Source of the DNA: an uncultured Sulfitobacter sp.
GTDB taxonomy: Bacteria > Pseudomonadota > Alphaproteobacteria > Rhodobacterales > Rhodobacteraceae
NCBI RefSeq assembly: GCF_947500075.1
Contig: NZ_CANMQS010000006.1
Coordinates: 62,001 to 126,000 of the forward strand
Reading direction: 5' to 3'
DNA length: 64,000 nucleotides
Below the pieces are notes generated by a model, which was given only the letters and a program-made list of their open reading frames with translations, did no database searches and was not told the origin of the DNA. Below, in pieces: positions 25,201 through 32,289 of this stretch (its first letter is position 1; each line of letters opens with the position of its first letter). The position numbers were made by a program, and so were the translations under genes.

Positions 25201-25380
25201 GACTTCATAGCCAAACACGTCGATGATATCGCTATCGGCCCCGATCGCATCGTTGATGATCCGCTTAGGCAATTCCAGCGTCACATACAGAAACGGAAAG
25301 GTAAAAAGCGTGAAGGCCAGCAGATACAGCTGGTCTCGCCGGGAGTATTTCCAGATGAAAGCAAACAGGCTGCGTTCCAT
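22273..25380 (-). CDS. ABC exporter-like membrane protein with degenerate nucleotide-binding domain, long insert and C-terminal cNMP-type domain
   Basis: This 1035-residue protein has an ABC-exporter membrane domain (about residues 1-330, including LAERMLRRFRYQLLNRMMLFPRSYYQNTSQGELVS). The nucleotide-binding domain after it is altered at every key site. The Walker A position reads GSRVAMEIPAQSERTA with no GxGK[ST]; the signature region reads SIGGSNLNAIFQERAAIGRA; Walker B reads LMIFDRV with Arg in place of the catalytic Glu; the H-loop position (IYLDDKFENPQD) has no histidine. About 290 residues are inserted between the first Q-loop-like block (PYLFRGSVGDNLL) and a second (RLTILENLLFGR). The C-terminus (about 875-1000) resembles a Crp-like nucleotide domain (EPGRLIGDLAVLIDEPRQLDLVA). 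AGGAG precedes the ATG at 25380. It is coupled by TTGA to the CPBP protease gene. Active transport is unlikely if these substitutions are real. Confidence 0.85.
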   Translation of the reverse strand: MERSLFAFIWKYSRRDQLYLLAFTLFTFPFLYVTLELPKRIINDAIGADSDIIDVFGYEVSQVQFLMTLCFGYLAAVLVHGLLKMRLNTMKGVLAERMLRRFRYQLLNRMMLFPRSYYQNTSQGELVSMVTSEAEPMGGLMGDAVAQPVFQAGQMAIIVLFLFLQSFWFGLAGVALIPLQAYVIPLLQRQINLLNKERIGEVRLLAGEIGETAAGITDLRTNGGWRLRMAQYTDRLGRLFDVRFRIYQKKFFMKFLNNFITQLTPFFFYSVGGYLAIKGEITVGALVAALAAYKDLSSPWKELLTYYNQTQDMSLRWDIVTERFAPRNMIDEDLISGQPDEIPHLRGDIELENVTVRNMDGNLLLEDVSLTIPAGSRVAMEIPAQSERTAFAEVLTREILPVRGKVTLAGHDVSTLHQSVLAARIGYARAQPYLFRGSVGDNLLMPLRTSPKTVLWDPKHLDRTAIEAFRSGNSLDSTKADWLDPALADLDNSDDIYRWWFQVVEALGTGQLLFERMMHQKVDPEQHPELTARLVGLRDEVHARLQEDGLDKVVYRMDPERFNPAVPLGGNLMFAAPRRNISIEGLAGEKAFLGMVMEHGLGAQIIAISQTLVETLRQTFGRDGTGHPLFTALDIEEALYERLVEIATRRREKGDAALTEEEFTLLLTVPFAFTAEQIGPTFPESFKEEILEIRRAQGPALRERAKEMFIPIEYDTYIPRLTILENLLFGRISAVAGLQADLVQDVVADVLRKHDLRRDVATMLFDIPTSIGGSNLNAIFQERAAIGRAVIKRPDLMIFDRVLDDQDAEARSAIRDRLQDLLPEATQIYLDDKFENPQDFDMHVVIRNGHVDGLAETDTMLDEASGSEDLRRKMRILARADLFSDLDARNQRLLAFAAQWYEVEPGTRIFTAGDRPDAAYLCLSGLGEMGYTDEDGVLHHVTNVEPGRLIGDLAVLIDEPRQLDLVAVEKTKFLRIGADQFRAVVEGDNTVLLSLLKTVGGHLTGAAERLIASGIVINPDEQSPAPPITAKAESR

Positions 25381-25561
25381 ACGCGCGTCTCCTGCTGGGG
25401 GTGTCATGCGGCTCAGGCCCATGGTCCGCCAGAGGTCTGCCTAGCCTCCTAACTATGTCGCCTGTATGGGCAATTCAACTCATCCGGTATCTGCGGCCCC
25501 TCTTGCAGCCCACTGCGCAGCGCACTATCGAAGGGATAAACGTCCAATCGGGAGCCAAAAT

Positions 25562-27328
25562 ATGTCCAGCAACCAGCGCTTTGACAAAACAAAATTGCCC
25601 AGCCGCCATGTGACCGAAGGGCCCGCCCGCGCGCCGCACCGGTCCTATTATTACGCCATGGGCATGACCGAAGAGGAAATTCACCAGCCCCTCGTCGGCG
25701 TGGCCACCTGCTGGAACGAAGCGGCCCCGTGTAACATCGCCCTCTCGCGTCAGGCGCAGGCCGTGAAGATCGGCGTCAAGGCCGAACAGGGCACGCCCCG
25801 CGAGTTTACTACCATCACCGTCACCGACGGCATCGCCATGGGCCACGAAGGCATGCGCTCCTCCCTCGCCTCCCGCGAAGCGATCGCCGACACGGTTGAA
25901 CTGACCATGCGCGGCCATTGTTACGACGCGATCGTGGGTCTCGCGGGTTGTGACAAATCCCTCCCCGGCATGATGATGGCGATGATCCGCCTGAATGTGC
26001 CGTCTGTCTTCCTCTACGGTGGCTCCATCCTGCCCGGCAAAGCACCCAAGGGCGCGGACGTCCCCCAGTCTTTCGCTGAACGTGACCTCACCGTGCAGGA
26101 CATGTTCGAAGCCGTCGGCAACTACCAATCCGGCACCATGACCGAAGCGGAGCTTGAAATCCTCGAACGCGTCGCCTGCCCCTCTGCCGGTGCCTGCGGT
26201 GGCCAGTTCACCGCCAACACCATGGCCTGCGTGTCCGAGGCCATCGGCCTCGCGCTGCCCAACTCCTCCGGCATGCCCGCGCCCTACAAGGACCGCGACG
26301 AGTATGGCCAAGCCTCCGGCGCTGCCGTCATGCACCTGATCGAAAAAAACATCCGCGCCCGCGACATCTGCACCCGCGAAGCCTTTGAAAACGCCGCGCG
26401 CATCGTCGCCTGCACCGGTGGCTCCACCAACGCGGGCCTCCACCTGCCCGCGATGGCGCATGAAGCGGGCATCGAGTTCTTCCTTGATGACGTCTGCGAG
26501 ATTTTCCGCGACACGCCCCACTTCGTCGATATGAAGCCCGGAGGCGCCTACGTGGCAAAAGACCTCTATGAAGCGGGCGGCGTACCGGTGGTGATGAAAG
26601 AACTGCGCAAAGCGGGTCTGATCCACACCGACTGCATGACCGCGACGGGGTATTCTATGGGCGAGGAACTCGACAAGATCGAACGCGAGGCCGACGGCAA
26701 GGTCATCCACGCCGTCACCAACCCGATCAGCACGACGGGTGGTGTCGTGGGCCTCAAAGGCAACCTTGCCCCCGAAGGTGCCATCGTGAAAATAGCCGGC
26801 ATGGCCGAAGAAGACATCGTCTTCACCGGCCCCGCGCTGATCTTTGAGTGTGAACAAGACGCCTTTGAAGCCGTGCAAAACCGCACCTACGCCGAAGGCG
26901 ATGTGTTCGTGATCCGCAACGAAGGCCCGCGCGGCGGACCGGGCATGCGCGAAATGCTGGCGACCACGGCGGCGCTGTCTGGCCAAGGCATGGGCAAGAA
27001 AGTCGCCCTGATCACCGACGGCCGCTTCTCCGGTGCCACACGCGGCTTCTGCATTGGCCACGTCGGTCCGGAAGCGGCCATGGGCGGGCCCATCGGTCTG
27101 CTCAAGAATGGCGACATGATCACCATCGACGCCCGCAAAGGGACCATCGACGTGGACCTGACGGACGAGGAACTCGCCACCCGCAAAGCCGCATGGCCGG
27201 GGCCGCGTGAAACCAACTACGCCTCCGGCGCGCTGTGGAAATACGCCCAGCTTGTCGGCCCAACCTACCTTGGTGCCGTCACCCACCCCGGTGCAGTTGC
27301 GGAAACGCATGATTACATGGATCTCTAA
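25562..27328 (+). CDS. ilvD: dihydroxy-acid dehydratase
   Basis: A 588-residue iron-sulfur enzyme that dehydrates 2,3-dihydroxy-isovalerate or -methylvalerate in valine, leucine, isoleucine and pantothenate synthesis. Probable cluster cysteines are Cys57 (CWNEAAPCN), Cys130 ([12 protein letters not shown]) and Cys212 ([13 protein letters not shown]). The conserved [23 protein letters not shown] and the [22 protein letters not shown] blocks are present. The ATG at 25562 follows CGGGAGCC and gives the usual N-terminus; the longer open frame upstream is not conserved in composition. It is divergent from the ABC-like gene. A lipoprotein gene begins 20 bases before its end. Confidence 0.96.
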   Translation: MSSNQRFDKTKLPSRHVTEGPARAPHRSYYYAMGMTEEEIHQPLVGVATCWNEAAPCNIALSRQAQAVKIGVKAEQGTPREFTTITVTDGIAMGHEGMRSSLASREAIADTVELTMRGHCYDAIVGLAGCDKSLPGMMMAMIRLNVPSVFLYGGSILPGKAPKGADVPQSFAERDLTVQDMFEAVGNYQSGTMTEAELEILERVACPSAGACGGQFTANTMACVSEAIGLALPNSSGMPAPYKDRDEYGQASGAAVMHLIEKNIRARDICTREAFENAARIVACTGGSTNAGLHLPAMAHEAGIEFFLDDVCEIFRDTPHFVDMKPGGAYVAKDLYEAGGVPVVMKELRKAGLIHTDCMTATGYSMGEELDKIEREADGKVIHAVTNPISTTGGVVGLKGNLAPEGAIVKIAGMAEEDIVFTGPALIFECEQDAFEAVQNRTYAEGDVFVIRNEGPRGGPGMREMLATTAALSGQGMGKKVALITDGRFSGATRGFCIGHVGPEAAMGGPIGLLKNGDMITIDARKGTIDVDLTDEELATRKAAWPGPRETNYASGALWKYAQLVGPTYLGAVTHPGAVAETHDYMDL

Positions 27329-27878
27329 AGGCGGGGCCGCGCTCTGCGGCCTCTTCTTGCTCAGCGCTTGTGAAGAGGGCGACGCCTTCCTCGCAGGCCT
27401 GGCACCCGCCCCACAGGAACCCACGCGGCAGGCCACAATGGCCAGCGGCGCGGTGACAATCGCAGCACCGCAAGGCTATTGCATCGACAACCGCGCATTG
27501 GGCCAGCGGTTCGCCCTGATGGCGCGCTGCGATGTGATCAGCGGTCAGGGCAACGCGGCCGCACCGCTGTCGATCATCACCGTCAGCCTGTCTCCGGCCC
27601 CCGAAGGCGCACCTTTGCCCACCGCACAGGTCACAGCCGCCGCACTCGGCCTCAGCAACGTGCAGAACACGACCCAAAGGCGCGACACCGTTATCTTCCG
27701 CGCAGACGGTCCCGCGCCGTCACAGGCGCTGGACGGAACGCACTGGCGCGGCACCGCGCTGATCGGCAATCAGATCATGGGCGTTGCCCTTTATGGCCCG
27801 GCGGGACGTCCGCCCATCGGCCGCGAAGGGCGGGGCATTCTGGCTGACCTCATTGCGGGGACAAAGACAGCGGAGTGA
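27309..27878 (+). CDS. lipoprotein of unknown function
   Basis: A 189-residue predicted lipoprotein. The first 20 residues form a lipoprotein signal ([21 protein letters not shown]) with a lipobox LSAC, so the mature protein should start with lipidated Cys at about residue 21. The following stretch is low-complexity ([21 protein letters not shown]). The folded part has two cysteines (GYCIDNRA and ARCDV) that may form a disulfide. The ATG at 27309 lies within the last codons of ilvD in another frame, giving a 20-base overlap, so co-transcription is likely. No family was recognised. Confidence 0.75.
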   Translation: MITWISKGGAALCGLFLLSACEEGDAFLAGLAPAPQEPTRQATMASGAVTIAAPQGYCIDNRALGQRFALMARCDVISGQGNAAAPLSIITVSLSPAPEGAPLPTAQVTAAALGLSNVQNTTQRRDTVIFRADGPAPSQALDGTHWRGTALIGNQIMGVALYGPAGRPPIGREGRGILADLIAGTKTAE

Positions 27879-27883
27879 GCTAT

Positions 27884-27902
27884 TGTTTCTCATATGGAAA
27901 CA
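27884..27902. promoter_or_regulatory. inverted repeat TGTTTC-N7-GAAACA upstream of the DUF6478-like gene
   Basis: Six-base perfect arms with an almost palindromic centre (TCATATG) lie just after the lipoprotein stop and about 93 bases before the next start. The layout resembles dimeric operators of IclR-like or similar regulators, but no regulator is adjacent. It could also be a weak hairpin. Confidence 0.3.
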
Positions 27903-27994
27903 TCCGAGCAAACCGTTGGACATTGTCCCCGGTTCATTAGTAAGAAACCTCTACGCTGCATAAACCAGGCGCAAATCACGAGGCCCTCAGAACC

Positions 27995-28768
27995 ATGTCC
28001 AAGATCGGTTTCGGTTTTATCGAAGGGAAGGTCTTTTCCAAGACCCTCGCCAAATGGGCGCGGGCGGCGCGCCGGGCCCCCACCACCGACCTGTCCATCC
28101 TGCGCCGCCAGCGCAGCAAGGCGCGGTTGCTGAAAACCCATCTGGACCGCCTGATCCACACCGCTGACAACCGGCTTGCCCTGCCCGTGCTCGGCTCCAC
28201 CAGCTTTCCCAAACCGCACAACGCGGATTGGGCCTGGCGGCCTGAACTCTGGCGTGGCCCGCTCGCCACGCCGGGGCTGTCTTCTGTTCAGACCAAGTCG
28301 ATGCTGGGCGATGAAATCACCCTGTTTCACGACTGCACCCGGTCCGAACTGACCCTGCGCCAATTGCGCAACCAGCGGGAAGAAGACCTCGCCCCTTACG
28401 GGTTGCGCATGGACGTCTTCAAATTCGACGGCTCTTTCCTGTCGCTGGTGATCGACCTGCCGGAAGAAGCGGTCACAGACCTCAAACGCACGCATCTGCT
28501 GCGCATGGACGCCATTGTGGAGATGGAAAAGCCGCTTGAAATCTTCACCCGCCTGAACATCCGCAACGGCCCCAACACCGAACAGATGGTCCGCGAAATG
28601 CCATTGAGCGAAGAACACCACCGCACCGAATTCGATCTGGCCTATTCCAACCTGAACGAAAAACGGGTGGAGCGGGCATGGATCGACATCATTTTCGAAG
28701 GCCCCGAAATGAATCAGGTGATCCTGCGCGACCTGACGTTCACCCGCCGTCCCCGCGCGCACCTCTGA
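27995..28768 (+). CDS. conserved hypothetical protein, probable DUF6478 family
   Basis: A 257-residue soluble protein of a type common in Rhodobacteraceae. The N-terminus is basic and helical (FSKTLAKWARAARRAPTTDLSILRRQRSKARLLKTHLDRLIHTADNRLALP). The remainder is beta-rich and ends FDLAYSNLNEKRVERAWIDIIFEGPEMNQVILRDLTFTRRPRA. It contains repeated tryptophans around ADWAWRPELWRG. I associate it with DUF6478 from memory, so the family name should be treated as provisional. It is followed after 12 bases by a 122-residue protein with a good ribosome site, and the two probably form an operon. Confidence 0.75.
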   Translation: MSKIGFGFIEGKVFSKTLAKWARAARRAPTTDLSILRRQRSKARLLKTHLDRLIHTADNRLALPVLGSTSFPKPHNADWAWRPELWRGPLATPGLSSVQTKSMLGDEITLFHDCTRSELTLRQLRNQREEDLAPYGLRMDVFKFDGSFLSLVIDLPEEAVTDLKRTHLLRMDAIVEMEKPLEIFTRLNIRNGPNTEQMVREMPLSEEHHRTEFDLAYSNLNEKRVERAWIDIIFEGPEMNQVILRDLTFTRRPRAHL

Positions 28769-28780
28769 CAAGGACCCGGT

Positions 28781-29149
28781 ATGACCAATTTGCTCCTGAC
28801 AAAGACCAAGATCCAACAGGGCCGGTGGCAGGGCCAGATCACCAATGCCGTGGACGAACCACAGATCAATGTCACGCACCTGAACCAAACGGTCGATGGC
28901 GTCACCCTCACTGCGGATGACACACCGGGCAAATGGGCCCTCGAAATCCCCATCCCGTCAGAGGCGATTGCCGATGGGGTGCAGACCCTGATCATCACCG
29001 ACACGGCCAGCGGCGATCAACTGGGGCATATCACCCTGATGGCCGGAGAAGTCATGGGCGACGACATCCGCGCCGAAATGGACCTCTTGCGCGCTGAACT
29101 TGACATGCTCAAACGCGCCTTCCGCCGCCACTGCCTCGAAACCAGCTGA
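28781..29149 (+). CDS. conserved hypothetical protein with C-terminal coiled coil
   Basis: A 122-residue soluble protein. Residues 1-85 look beta-rich (LLLTKTKIQQGRWQGQITN...QVTHLNQTVDGVTL), and residues 90-118 form an amphipathic helix likely to be a short coiled coil (GDDIRAEMDLLRAELDMLKRAFRRH). AAGGACCCGGT precedes the ATG. It follows the DUF6478-like gene by 12 bases and is probably its partner. I cannot assign a function. Confidence 0.7.
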   Translation: MTNLLLTKTKIQQGRWQGQITNAVDEPQINVTHLNQTVDGVTLTADDTPGKWALEIPIPSEAIADGVQTLIITDTASGDQLGHITLMAGEVMGDDIRAEMDLLRAELDMLKRAFRRHCLETS

Positions 29150-29193
29150 CCCTCACGGTGACCGCCCCGCCCGAAAGCGGGGCAGCTCCCGGA

Positions 29194-29787
29194 TCAGGCC
29201 TTTTGCTCACCCAGATCAAACACCAGACGCAGGGTCACCGGTGAGACCCGCGTGATCCCCGGCAGGTCCGCCAGTTCCATCAGCTTGTCGATGCCCGCCA
29301 TCAGGCCCACATCTTCCATGCTCAGCATGATCATGTCGTTTGTGCTGACCATGACCCTGTCTTCGCTCAGGCGCAGAATGTACATGTCCGCATAAAGCTC
29401 AACCTCTGAACCGACCAACGTCAAAGCCGCATCCGCCTCAAGGACGGTGCTTTCGCCGACAGCAAGATCGGCAACCTCCGCCATATCAATCTGAGCCGCG
29501 ATTTCCGCTTTCGGCGCGTTCTTGAACACATATTCGATCATGCGCTCGTTGCGGATGTCGATGTTCGTCTCCACCGACGCCAGATCAATGGTAAGGGATA
29601 CCGCCCCCTCCGCGCTCACCCTGCCGCTGAGCCCGCTGAAATGATGCACCTCACCGTTGCTGTCGCTCTTCACCGACCCAAACGCCACGCGCGACGCATC
29701 GCCGTTCAACGTCCAGCTTTCTGCCGACGCAAAACCGCCTATCGCTGTGATCAACCCGGCCAATGCCAATGTTTTGAGTTTGTGCAC
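29194..29787 (-). CDS. YceI family periplasmic protein
   Basis: A 197-residue exported lipocalin-like protein of the YceI family, which binds isoprenoid-type lipids in some members. A signal peptide covers about the first 22 residues (VHKLKTLALAGLITAIGGFASA). The mature part starts ESWTLNGDASRVAFGSVKSDSNGEVHHFSGLSGRV, the YceI pattern, followed by ASVETNIDIRNERMIEYVF. The start is GTG at 29787, fixed by GGGGAGGG seven bases upstream. It is divergent from the ECF sigma/anti-sigma pair, and the two units share about 136 bases of control region. Regulation of yceI by this sigma factor is a testable idea. Confidence 0.88.
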   Translation of the reverse strand: MHKLKTLALAGLITAIGGFASAESWTLNGDASRVAFGSVKSDSNGEVHHFSGLSGRVSAEGAVSLTIDLASVETNIDIRNERMIEYVFKNAPKAEIAAQIDMAEVADLAVGESTVLEADAALTLVGSEVELYADMYILRLSEDRVMVSTNDMIMLSMEDVGLMAGIDKLMELADLPGITRVSPVTLRLVFDLGEQKA

Positions 29788-29923
29788 GGGCAATCCCTCC
29801 CCTAATGTTGGACATATGCGCGACCACCGCGCACCCCGGCAGGGTTTTTGGCCCCGCTGATCTATCAACACCCAAGGGAGCGGGTTTATTCGCCTGGGAT
29901 CGAAAAAATCGGCGCGTGACCAT

Positions 29924-30412
29924 GTGGCCGCAGGGTTGGAGGCGGTCTACCCCCGCCTCTGGCGCTTCGCGCTCAGCCTGTCCGGGACCCGTGCAGGCGC
30001 GGATGATCTGGCCCAGCGCACCTGTGAACGCGCGCTCGACCGCGCCGAACAATTTGACCCCGACACCCATCTGGACCGCTGGATGCTGACCATGGCGCGG
30101 CGCATCTGGCTGAATGAAATGCGCGCACAGACTGTCCGGCGCGGCAACGGTCTGGTGCCGGTTGAGGACGCCGACCTTGTGTCACCGGAATTTTCGGCAG
30201 ATGCGAATATTTATCTGGGTGAAGTGTTTAATGCGATAGGGGCTCTGCCTGAAAGCCAGCGGGAAACCGTCATGCTGGTCTACGTAGAGGGGTACGCATA
30301 CAAAGAGGCCGCCCAGATGCTGGACGTGCCCATCGGAACCGTGATGAGCAGGCTCGCCGCAGCCCGCAAGACAATCGCCGGGGCTTTCCCGGAGAGGAGC
30401 GCAATGCCATGA
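29924..30412 (+). CDS. ECF-type RNA polymerase sigma factor
   Basis: A sigma-70-family ECF factor of about 162 residues. Region 2 is visible from LEAVYPRLWRFALSLSGTRAGADDLAQRTCERALDRA to LDRWMLTMARRIWLNEMRA. Region 4 is ALPESQRETVMLVYVEGYAYKEAAQMLDVPIGTVMSRLAAARK with the helix-turn-helix. Region 3 is absent, as in ECF factors. The start is uncertain: GTG at 29924 is the first standard codon that keeps region 2, but the open frame continues upstream to 29861 and AAGGGAG lies at 29874-29880. A non-standard start nearer 29888-29894 would add about 10-12 residues. It overlaps the anti-sigma gene by ATGA. Confidence 0.9.
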   Translation: MAAGLEAVYPRLWRFALSLSGTRAGADDLAQRTCERALDRAEQFDPDTHLDRWMLTMARRIWLNEMRAQTVRRGNGLVPVEDADLVSPEFSADANIYLGEVFNAIGALPESQRETVMLVYVEGYAYKEAAQMLDVPIGTVMSRLAAARKTIAGAFPERSAMP

Positions 30413-31191
30413 GTGGGCATGAAACACAGTTCACAGATGCCGATCTGACCGGTTATCTGGATGGCGCGCTGGACGCGGAGAGGGCGGCTGCGATTGATGC
30501 AGCGCTCGAAACCGATGCCGATCTGGGCGCGCGGTTGATGGCGCTCGACATCCCGCTGGCGGACATTGGCCGCGCCATGGACCCCGCGCTGCTGGGCGCG
30601 CCCGCCCTGCCTGCCCACCTCCTCGCCGCACCCGAACAACAGCCCACAGCACCTGCCAAACGTGGCGTGATTTCCTCCTGGCTGATGCCCGCCGCCATCG
30701 CGGCCTCTTTCGCAGCGGGCGTCTGGATCACCCCCATCGTGCGCCCCGACGCGCCGCCCCTGCCCGTCGCGGCCACCGGTGGCTGGATCGATTCCATCGC
30801 CTCCTATCAAGCGCTTTATGTGACGGAGACACTTGCCGATGCGATGCCAAACGCGGCAGAAACCAGCGCCGTTCTGGCACAGGCCCAATCCGCTCTCGGC
30901 GTCGCCATGGCCCCGGCCACAGACGTCGCCGCCCTGGATTTCAAACGCGCGCAGATGCTGGGTTTCAAAGGCAAACCTCTGCTGCAAATGGCGTATCTGT
31001 CTGCCGACGGCACACCATTCGCGCTCTGCGTCACCGCCGTCTCCGGTGAAGATCGCGGTGCCAAAACCACCCAGAGCCATGGTTTGACCGGGGTCAGCTG
31101 GGTGGAAAACGGCGTGGGTTACCTGCTGATCGGGGGCACCGATGCAGAGGTGGTTGAGGCGCTGTCAGCACAGGTTCAAGCGGTGATCTGA
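30409..31191 (+). CDS. anti-sigma factor, single-pass membrane protein
   Basis: A 260-residue protein. Residues 8-60 (TDADLTGYLDGALDAERAAAIDAALETDADLGARLMAL) match the N-terminal zinc-less anti-sigma domain pattern that binds an ECF factor. One membrane segment lies near residues 85-105 (VISSWLMPAAIAASFAAGVWITPIV), followed by a periplasmic C-terminal domain that should sense the signal. The HxxxCxxC zinc motif of ZAS/ChrR proteins is not present. Its start overlaps the sigma gene stop (ATGA), which is the usual arrangement for a sigma/anti-sigma pair. Confidence 0.88.
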   Translation: MSGHETQFTDADLTGYLDGALDAERAAAIDAALETDADLGARLMALDIPLADIGRAMDPALLGAPALPAHLLAAPEQQPTAPAKRGVISSWLMPAAIAASFAAGVWITPIVRPDAPPLPVAATGGWIDSIASYQALYVTETLADAMPNAAETSAVLAQAQSALGVAMAPATDVAALDFKRAQMLGFKGKPLLQMAYLSADGTPFALCVTAVSGEDRGAKTTQSHGLTGVSWVENGVGYLLIGGTDAEVVEALSAQVQAVI

Positions 31192-31194
31192 TGC

Positions 31195-31263
31195 AGGGTG
31201 CGCATTCACGGCGCCCCCCTTCAATCACCCCGCACGCATTGGTGCGCAATGAATGCGCACCCT
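31195..31263. repeat. REP-like inverted repeat between the anti-sigma gene and cydB
   Basis: A 13-base perfect inverted repeat (AGGGTGCGCATTC at 31195-31207 and its complement at 31251-31263) encloses 43 bases that contain a further near-palindrome (TGGTGCGCAATGAATGCGCA). The sequence type, with a GGTGCGCA core and flanking CCTACGG, resembles dispersed REP/RAYT-associated palindromes. It lies between convergent genes, where such elements are common and may act as transcription stops. Confidence 0.6.
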
Positions 31264-31276
31264 ACGGCGGACCACG

Positions 31277-32287
31277 TCAATCATACCGCAACGCCGTCGC
31301 CTTCCCCCGGAAGATGTAATACGACAGCACCGTGTACCCCAAAATCGCTGGCAGCACGAACAACGTCCCCAGCAGGATGATGAACAGGCTCTCCGGTGCG
31401 GACGCGGCCTCGTAAATGGTGATCTTCTCCGGCACCACATACGGATAGAACGAATAGGCCATCCCGCCATAGGCCAGCGTGAACAGGCCCGTTGCTGCCG
31501 CAAAGGGCGTCCACGCCCACTGATCGTCCCGGAACGGCAAGCGCGACAGCTTCCACCACAGGAACCCCACCAGCGCCGCTGACAGGATCGGCAGCGGCGA
31601 CAGGTACAGCATCTCAGGCCAGCTGAACCATTTGTCAAAAATCCGCACGCTGACAAACGGTGTCGCGAGTGAAATCGCCGCAATACCTGCAACAAGCCCC
31701 CAGATCCCGCCCTTGGCCCAGCCAATGGCGCGTTCCTGCAACGCCCCTTCGGTTTTCCAGATCAGCCACGCGGCCCCGATGAAACTATACCCCACCGTCA
31801 GGAACACCGCCGTCAGCAGCGCAAAACCCACGTGCGGCAATGTCCAGGTCAGACCCATGATGTACATGCCCAACATGAACCCCTGGCTGAGCGAGGCCAT
31901 CAAAGACCCCGCAAAGAACGCGCCGTTCCACATGCGCTTCTGCGCAATCGGGGCTTTGGCGCGCATCTCGAACGACACCCCGCGCAGGATCAACCCGATC
32001 AGCATCACGAACACGGGCAGATACAGCGCCGTCAGGATCACCCCATGCGCAGGCGGAAACGCCACCAGCAACAGCCCCACGGCCAGCACCAGCCACGTCT
32101 CGTTCGCATCCCAGAACGGCCCGATTGAGGCGACAAGCCGATCCTTCTGATCCTCCTCCGCCAAGGGCATCAGCAATCCCACACCCAGATCAAACCCATC
32201 CAGTACAACGTAAATCAGGATCGACAGCCCCATCAGCGCCGCGAACGTCCACGGCAGCCAAACAGCGGGGTCTCCAAAGTAATCCAT
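31277..32287 (-). CDS. cydB: cytochrome bd-type quinol oxidase subunit II
   Basis: A 336-residue inner-membrane subunit with about nine hydrophobic segments. WLPWTFAALMGLSILIYVVLDGFDLGVGLLMPL at the start, GPFWDANETWLVLAVGLLLVAFPPAHG and the FEMRAKAP loop are typical of CydB/CioB. It pairs with subunit I to form the oxidase that reduces O2 with quinol. The start is 2 bases after the cydA stop, so both are translated from one message. No cydX-like small gene or cydDC genes are visible nearby. Sequence details suggest the CIO branch. Confidence 0.95.
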   Translation of the reverse strand: MDYFGDPAVWLPWTFAALMGLSILIYVVLDGFDLGVGLLMPLAEEDQKDRLVASIGPFWDANETWLVLAVGLLLVAFPPAHGVILTALYLPVFVMLIGLILRGVSFEMRAKAPIAQKRMWNGAFFAGSLMASLSQGFMLGMYIMGLTWTLPHVGFALLTAVFLTVGYSFIGAAWLIWKTEGALQERAIGWAKGGIWGLVAGIAAISLATPFVSVRIFDKWFSWPEMLYLSPLPILSAALVGFLWWKLSRLPFRDDQWAWTPFAAATGLFTLAYGGMAYSFYPYVVPEKITIYEAASAPESLFIILLGTLFVLPAILGYTVLSYYIFRGKATALRYD

Positions 32288-32289
32288 GC

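Noticed and set aside
22273..25380. Possibility that the ABC-like gene is a frameshifted pseudogene
   Set aside because: The reading frame is continuous over 1035 codons, with good codon usage and matching domains at both ends, so the motif losses look like real substitutions.
25381..25422. Upstream ATG starts of the ABC-like gene at 25407 and 25422
   Set aside because: Neither has a ribosome site, while the ATG at 25380 follows AGGAG with eight-base spacing.
25475..27436. 653-residue open frame on the minus strand opposite ilvD
   Set aside because: It is the mirror of a highly conserved ilvD gene and reflects GC-rich codon bias. It has no domain pattern or ribosome site.
29164..29183. GC hairpin after the 122-residue gene as a terminator
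   Set aside because: The stem is present but there is no T-run on either side, so I did not list it as a terminator.
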